Assembly: GCF_003207795.1 (NCBI RefSeq)
Contig: NZ_NIRT01000014.1
Span: 20,538-84,537, forward strand
Reading direction: 5' to 3'
Source of the DNA: Komagataeibacter nataicola
GTDB taxonomy: Bacteria > Pseudomonadota > Alphaproteobacteria > Acetobacterales > Acetobacteraceae
DNA length: 64,000 bases
Under the pieces are notes generated by a model. The model was given only the letters and a program-made list of their open reading frames with translations, ran no database searches and was not told the origin of the DNA. Made by a program: the position numbers and the translations under genes. Of the stretch, positions 61,025 to 64,000 are shown piece after piece (within the stretch, counting starts at the first letter, position 1; the number at the start of each line of letters is the position of its first letter).

Positions 61025-61753
61025 GTGCAGGCTGATCAACCGCTCCGCATCCTCGTTGCAGAAGACGACGCCGCCCTGTCCGTCATGCTCACCTACAACC
61101 TCGAGGCGGCGGGGCATACGGTCATGCCGGTTGATAACGGGCTTGATGCCCTGACCGGCGTGACCAGCTGGAAACCCGACCTCGTGCTGCTTGACTGGAT
61201 GATGCCCGGCCTTTCGGGCGTGGATCTGTGCCGCAGGCTGCGCATGGCGGCGGCTACGCGCTACCTGCCCATCATCATGCTCACCGCGCGCGGCGAGGAG
61301 CAGGATTCGATTCACGCGCTTGATACCGGAGCGGATGACTACCTCGTCAAGCCATGCGGCATGGACGTGCTGCATGCCCGCGTGCGCGCGGTGATGCGGC
61401 GCAGCGCGGGGCGGGGGGCTGCGGCTGCCGCCGTGGCAGAGGGGGATGTCCTGACCTTTGCCGATGTCACGATCGACCACGGGGGGCGCCGTGTGTCGCG
61501 CGCGGGCAGCACCATTGCGCTGGGGCCGACCGAATACCGTATCCTGCTGCACCTCATGCGCCATCCGCGCCGGGTGTTCTCACGCGCCGAGATCCTGGCG
61601 GCCGCGTGGGATGACCGCATCCATGTGGAGGAACGCACGGTGGATGTACATATCCGCCGCCTGCGCCTTGCGCTTAACGCCACGGGCGGGGCTGACCTGA
61701 TCCGCACCGTGCGCTCGAGTGGTTACATGCTTGATGATGGCCAGGCGGACTGA
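61025..61753 (+). CDS. phoB: Phosphate response regulator PhoB
   Basis: A 242-residue regulator. Receiver with phospho-acceptor Asp in LVLLDWMMPGLSG, Thr in MLTARGEE and Lys in YLVKPCG. OmpR-type winged helix at the C terminus: LGPTEYRILLHLMRHPRRVF then ERTVDVHIRRLRLAL and IRTVRSSGYML. It activates phosphate-scavenging genes. Start GTG 61025, 5 bp after phoU. Confidence 0.95.
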   Translation: MQADQPLRILVAEDDAALSVMLTYNLEAAGHTVMPVDNGLDALTGVTSWKPDLVLLDWMMPGLSGVDLCRRLRMAAATRYLPIIMLTARGEEQDSIHALDTGADDYLVKPCGMDVLHARVRAVMRRSAGRGAAAAAVAEGDVLTFADVTIDHGGRRVSRAGSTIALGPTEYRILLHLMRHPRRVFSRAEILAAAWDDRIHVEERTVDVHIRRLRLALNATGGADLIRTVRSSGYMLDDGQAD

Positions 61754-61764
61754 TGCAAAAATGG

Positions 61765-61788
61765 TAAAAGCTTCTGGTGAAGCTTTTA
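61765..61788. terminator. Shared hairpin terminator (short relative of the double-hairpin family, copy 10)
   Basis: TAAAAGCTTC-TGGT-GAAGCTTTTA, a perfect 10-bp stem between phoB and the convergent deformylase-like gene (its T-tract overlaps that gene's stop). Confidence 0.8.
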
Positions 61789-62298
61789 TCCATTGCCCTC
61801 ATGTTCGCGTTCCAGCCTGGCATACCGCCTGAGCGCGCGCTCGCGGCGCAGGCGTGACAGCCGCCGGGTCCAGAACAGGCCGTTGGTCTGGTCGATCTCG
61901 TGCTGCAGGCAGGCGCTCAGCAGGCCGCAGGCCTCGTCTTCCGCCACGGTGCCATCGGGGCGGTCATAGCGCACCCGCACGCGGGCGGGCCGGGTGACGG
62001 GCGCGTGGATACCCGGCATGGACAGGCTGCCTTCCTCCATCGTGGCGGTATCATCAGCGTGCCAGATGACCTCGGGGTTGGCATAGACATGCGCGCCCGC
62101 GCCATCATGCAGGTCGATCACCACCAGCCGCAGGGGCTGGCCCACATGGCTTGCGGTTATGCCCAGGCCCGGCGCCGCGCGCAGGGTATCGAGCAGGTCG
62201 CGGGCCAGAAGCGCTGTTTCGGCGCTGGTGGCGTCAACGGGGCGGGCGACCTGTTCGAGGCACGCATGCGGGTAGCGGATGATCGGCACGATGGCCAT
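61786..62298 (-). CDS. Peptide deformylase-like protein with altered active site
   Basis: A 170-residue PDF-fold protein. The three catalytic motifs are all changed: GxGxAAxQ reads GLGITASHVG (Gln to His51); EGCLS reads EGSLS (metal ligand Cys to Ser91); HExDH reads HEIDQ (metal ligand His to Gln137, Glu134 kept). Two of three metal ligands are lost, so normal deformylation is unlikely. Such PDF-like paralogues occur in alphaproteobacteria beside a normal def gene elsewhere; their role is unknown. An N-terminal start at MAIVPIIRYPHACLEQ is standard. Confidence 0.88.
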   Translation of the reverse strand: MAIVPIIRYPHACLEQVARPVDATSAETALLARDLLDTLRAAPGLGITASHVGQPLRLVVIDLHDGAGAHVYANPEVIWHADDTATMEEGSLSMPGIHAPVTRPARVRVRYDRPDGTVAEDEACGLLSACLQHEIDQTNGLFWTRRLSRLRRERALRRYARLEREHEGNG

Positions 62299-62315
62299 GG
62301 CGGGTGTTCCGGGCT

Positions 62316-62987
62316 TCAGTAAAGGAAGGGACCGTTATCATCCGCATTGAGGTTGGTGTAGTAGGGAATGTAGAAATTCAGGCCAAACGGGCTGTAGGTA
62401 TGCTCCACGCCCGAGACGGGGCGCAGCGGCTTGACGTTATGCTCGGCCAGGCAGTCATACAGTGTCTCGCGCAGGTGGTCGGTTTCCTTGTCCGATTTCG
62501 GAGCGCCATAGAACAGGTCATGCGCGTAGGGCTTGCAGGCCTGCGGTGTGTGTTCGTAGTAATTGGCGTAACGGTCCTGCCGGTTGCGTGCGATATCGGC
62601 ATCCGACAGCCACTGATGGGTCGCAGCCGTGGTGCTCCACAGGGATTTCCAGTCCGTATGCATGTGCGACAGGCGGGCGATGGCCACGCCATCCTCGCGC
62701 GTGCCATTGCCGCGCACGAGGCTGCCATGGCAGGCGAGTACCTGCACGTGGTCGTTATAGACCGAGCTCCTGACCGTGCCCCCCTCGAAACGGATGGCGG
62801 GCGAGGCCGTGGGCGCGCCTTGGTTTGCCGTGCGCACGATGGCCGCGCCAATGGCGGGCTGGCTGCAGTAATTGACCATGGGGCGGGGTGCATGCTGCGC
62901 GCAGGCGGCCATGGTGAGCGGAAGGCAGAGAGCAACAAGACGGCGCAACGGTTTTTTCCTTTTTGGTGGGGCGCGCAAACCCGTCAT
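62316..62987 (-). CDS. Hypothetical lipoprotein (223 aa)
   Basis: Signal peptide with lipobox LTMAAC near residue 28. The mature protein has Cys-containing segments (NYCSQPAIGAAIV, VLACHGSLVRGNGTREDG, LYDCLAEHNVKPL) and no recognised domain. It is 18 bp downstream on the minus strand from the deformylase-like gene's upstream side, but read in the same direction, so it could be co-transcribed with it. Confidence 0.65.
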   Translation of the reverse strand: MTGLRAPPKRKKPLRRLVALCLPLTMAACAQHAPRPMVNYCSQPAIGAAIVRTANQGAPTASPAIRFEGGTVRSSVYNDHVQVLACHGSLVRGNGTREDGVAIARLSHMHTDWKSLWSTTAATHQWLSDADIARNRQDRYANYYEHTPQACKPYAHDLFYGAPKSDKETDHLRETLYDCLAEHNVKPLRPVSGVEHTYSPFGLNFYIPYYTNLNADDNGPFLY

Positions 62988-63107
62988 GCGGCGGGTTGTT
63001 CGGGCCGTATCATCAAGGGTCCATATAATGCAAAAAGAAGACGTGAAACTGTTTTTGCCTGATGGCTGCGATGTTTTTTTAAGGCAGCTACGCGCTGGCG
63101 TGCGGCA
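62988..63107. other. Short intergenic region
   Basis: Promoter region for the lipoprotein gene; nothing else seen. Confidence 0.3.
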
Positions 63108-63686
63108 TCACGTCGCATATTTCCTGCCACCGGGTTTGGGTGGCGTGAAAAACCATTTCACCAGCCTGAGGAAGCCACGGCGCCTGCGCCTTTTGGGCCT
63201 GCTACGTGCACAGGTGGGGTTATAGCGCAGGGTAATGCTGGCGTAGTCATAGACGATGCATACCGGCGTGGTGGAGCGGGCATAAAGGGCGTATGTCGCG
63301 CAATGGATCATGCTGCACACGTTATAGGCCCGCCCCTGCTGTTTGCCTGCGGGCGCGCCCGCGCCCAGAACCTCATAATCCTCAAGATCATGCAGCACGA
63401 GGTAATCGGGCTGCATGATGTGTGTAATGGTTTTTGTGCCAAGCCTGCCTGCAAGTTCATGAACGGGATCATCAAAAGCATGCAGGGTATAGCGCCCGGC
63501 ATCGCCAATGTTCCGGTACAGGGCCGTGCCATCATATTCCAGTTTCAGCTGGATGATGTTGCAGATGTCGAGCAGGATGAAGGTGGTTCTGCCTTTGGGG
63601 TCGGTGGAGGAACATTCCAGCCATCGGTTGTTTGCCGATGTGCGCATGATGGTTCGGACATCATCAAATCTGTCGTAGTAAGACAT
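63108..63686 (-). CDS. Hypothetical protein (192 aa)
   Basis: Begins MSYYDRFDDVRTIMRTSANN, with a GGGGAGGAAT ribosome-binding site. Mixed alpha-beta, with strands FILLDICNIIQLKLEYDGTA and CIVYDYASITLRYNPTCARS; the C terminus is a very basic tail (RPKRRRRRGFLRLVKWFF). No family recognised. The tail may bind nucleic acid or membrane. Confidence 0.6.
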   Translation of the reverse strand: MSYYDRFDDVRTIMRTSANNRWLECSSTDPKGRTTFILLDICNIIQLKLEYDGTALYRNIGDAGRYTLHAFDDPVHELAGRLGTKTITHIMQPDYLVLHDLEDYEVLGAGAPAGKQQGRAYNVCSMIHCATYALYARSTTPVCIVYDYASITLRYNPTCARSRPKRRRRRGFLRLVKWFFTPPKPGGRKYAT

Positions 63687-63742
63687 GGATTCCTCCCCTG
63701 TTGTTTATAGGGCGGGGGGAGGCGGTACAATAATACAAATTT

Positions 63743-63895
63743 TCAATGCGGCCCTGTGCTTTTTTTCCTTTGTCGGGGCGTATCGTTGCGGGTGTGGGGG
63801 GCATTGGCCCGTCCGGGTACTAAGAGCAGCACCATAAGCAGCAGCACGATCGCGCCCGACCAGCCCCGCTCATGCGGGGCGGCAGGGGTGCCCAT
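63743..63895 (-). CDS. Small membrane protein (50 aa)
   Basis: MGTPAAPHERGWSGAIVLLL then MVLLLVPGRANAPHTRNDTP: one membrane helix followed by a basic tail. Its ATG overlaps the stop of the preceding (upstream) gene, TGATG, which supports it. Function unknown. Confidence 0.5.
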   Translation of the reverse strand: MGTPAAPHERGWSGAIVLLLMVLLLVPGRANAPHTRNDTPRQRKKSTGPH

Positions 63896-64000
63896 CAGAA
63901 TGTAATGCTGCTGTGCAGGCCAAAAATGGCCTCGTTGCCCACGCGGCGGTTGTAGCTTACGCCATAATCCGGCACGCCGCCCGAGGGGTTCCACACGTAC
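63895..64000 (-). CDS. C-terminal end of a beta-barrel outer-membrane protein (partial)
   Basis: The frame reads YVWNPSGGVPDYGVSYNRRV then GNEAIFGLHSSITF and stops at 63895. A final Phe with alternating hydrophobic residues is the C-terminal signature of outer-membrane barrels. The rest lies beyond the window. Confidence 0.6.
   Translation of the reverse strand, partial: YVWNPSGGVPDYGVSYNRRVGNEAIFGLHSSITF

Noticed and set aside
4000..64000. CRISPR arrays
   Set aside because: The repeated units found (iterons, CG palindromes, double hairpins) lack regular 30-40 bp spacers and no cas genes are present.

Overview
The window looks like a chromosomal segment of an acetic acid bacterium (Acetobacteraceae, most like Komagataeibacter/Gluconacetobacter). 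This is inferred from the GC-rich coding style, the gene content (two TonB receptors, SMP-30/gluconolactonase-like and royal-jelly-like periplasmic proteins, an Acetobacteraceae-style small-protein repertoire) and a dispersed double-hairpin intergenic repeat. No species can be fixed from sequence alone.

Layout. (1) 1-4240: a visibly AT-richer accessory stretch with a polytopic GT39-like membrane protein, a GT2 glycosyltransferase with two C-terminal membrane helices, and a frameshifted, truncated IS1182-type transposase. (2) 4257-19705: a 15.4-kb integrative element inserted in the 3' end of tRNA-Arg(CCG). It is bounded by a 16-bp direct repeat and has paired 12-bp repeats just inside both ends. 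It carries a P4-type integrase, a HigBA toxin-antitoxin pair, a self-flanked DNA-binding protein, a lone XRE antitoxin-like protein, the C-terminal relic of a second integrase, a free-standing HsdR-N-like nuclease domain, an RHH repressor, a chain of about nine very small genes mostly coupled by ATGA overlaps, two excisionase-like proteins, and a TOPRIM/DUF927 primase-helicase. Two clusters of 9-bp GGTCACACC iterons occur, one touching the primase gene. No capsid, terminase or tail genes are visible, so it resembles a P4-like satellite or autonomously replicating island. (3) 19824-32468: core genes (lipoprotein hydrolase, zinc-finger protein, polA, SCO-like protein, peptide-binding protein, DUF2501, SbmA/YddA-type ABC exporter, and a znuABC-type zinc uptake operon with a perfect Zur-like palindrome shared with a LysE exporter). 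(4) 32864-46101: TonB siderophore receptor, fumC, SMP-30 protein, IsdG-like haem monooxygenase, an orphan VirB7-VirB9-VirB10 outer-membrane core with a divergent VirB1, DUF1269, MRJP-like protein, an orphan Rieske protein, grxB and a NepR-like protein. (5) 46378-64000: photolyase, small periplasmic proteins, YidB-like protein, SDR, a class A phosphatase-like protein lacking its nucleophilic His, a tandem-AAA ATPase with an unknown partner, panB-MFS, a second TonB receptor, phoU-phoB, a deformylase-like protein with altered catalytic motifs, and hypothetical lipoproteins.

Themes. Metal and haem acquisition recurs (znuABC, TonB receptors, IsdG-like enzyme, SCO). At least three enzyme homologues (phosphatase, deformylase, SCO) lack canonical catalytic or metal ligands. 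The strongest candidates for something undescribed are the two-iteron-cluster satellite-like element with its small-gene chain, the orphan VirB7/B9/B10 ring with a signal-peptide VirB10, and the AAA ATPase/unknown-protein pair.
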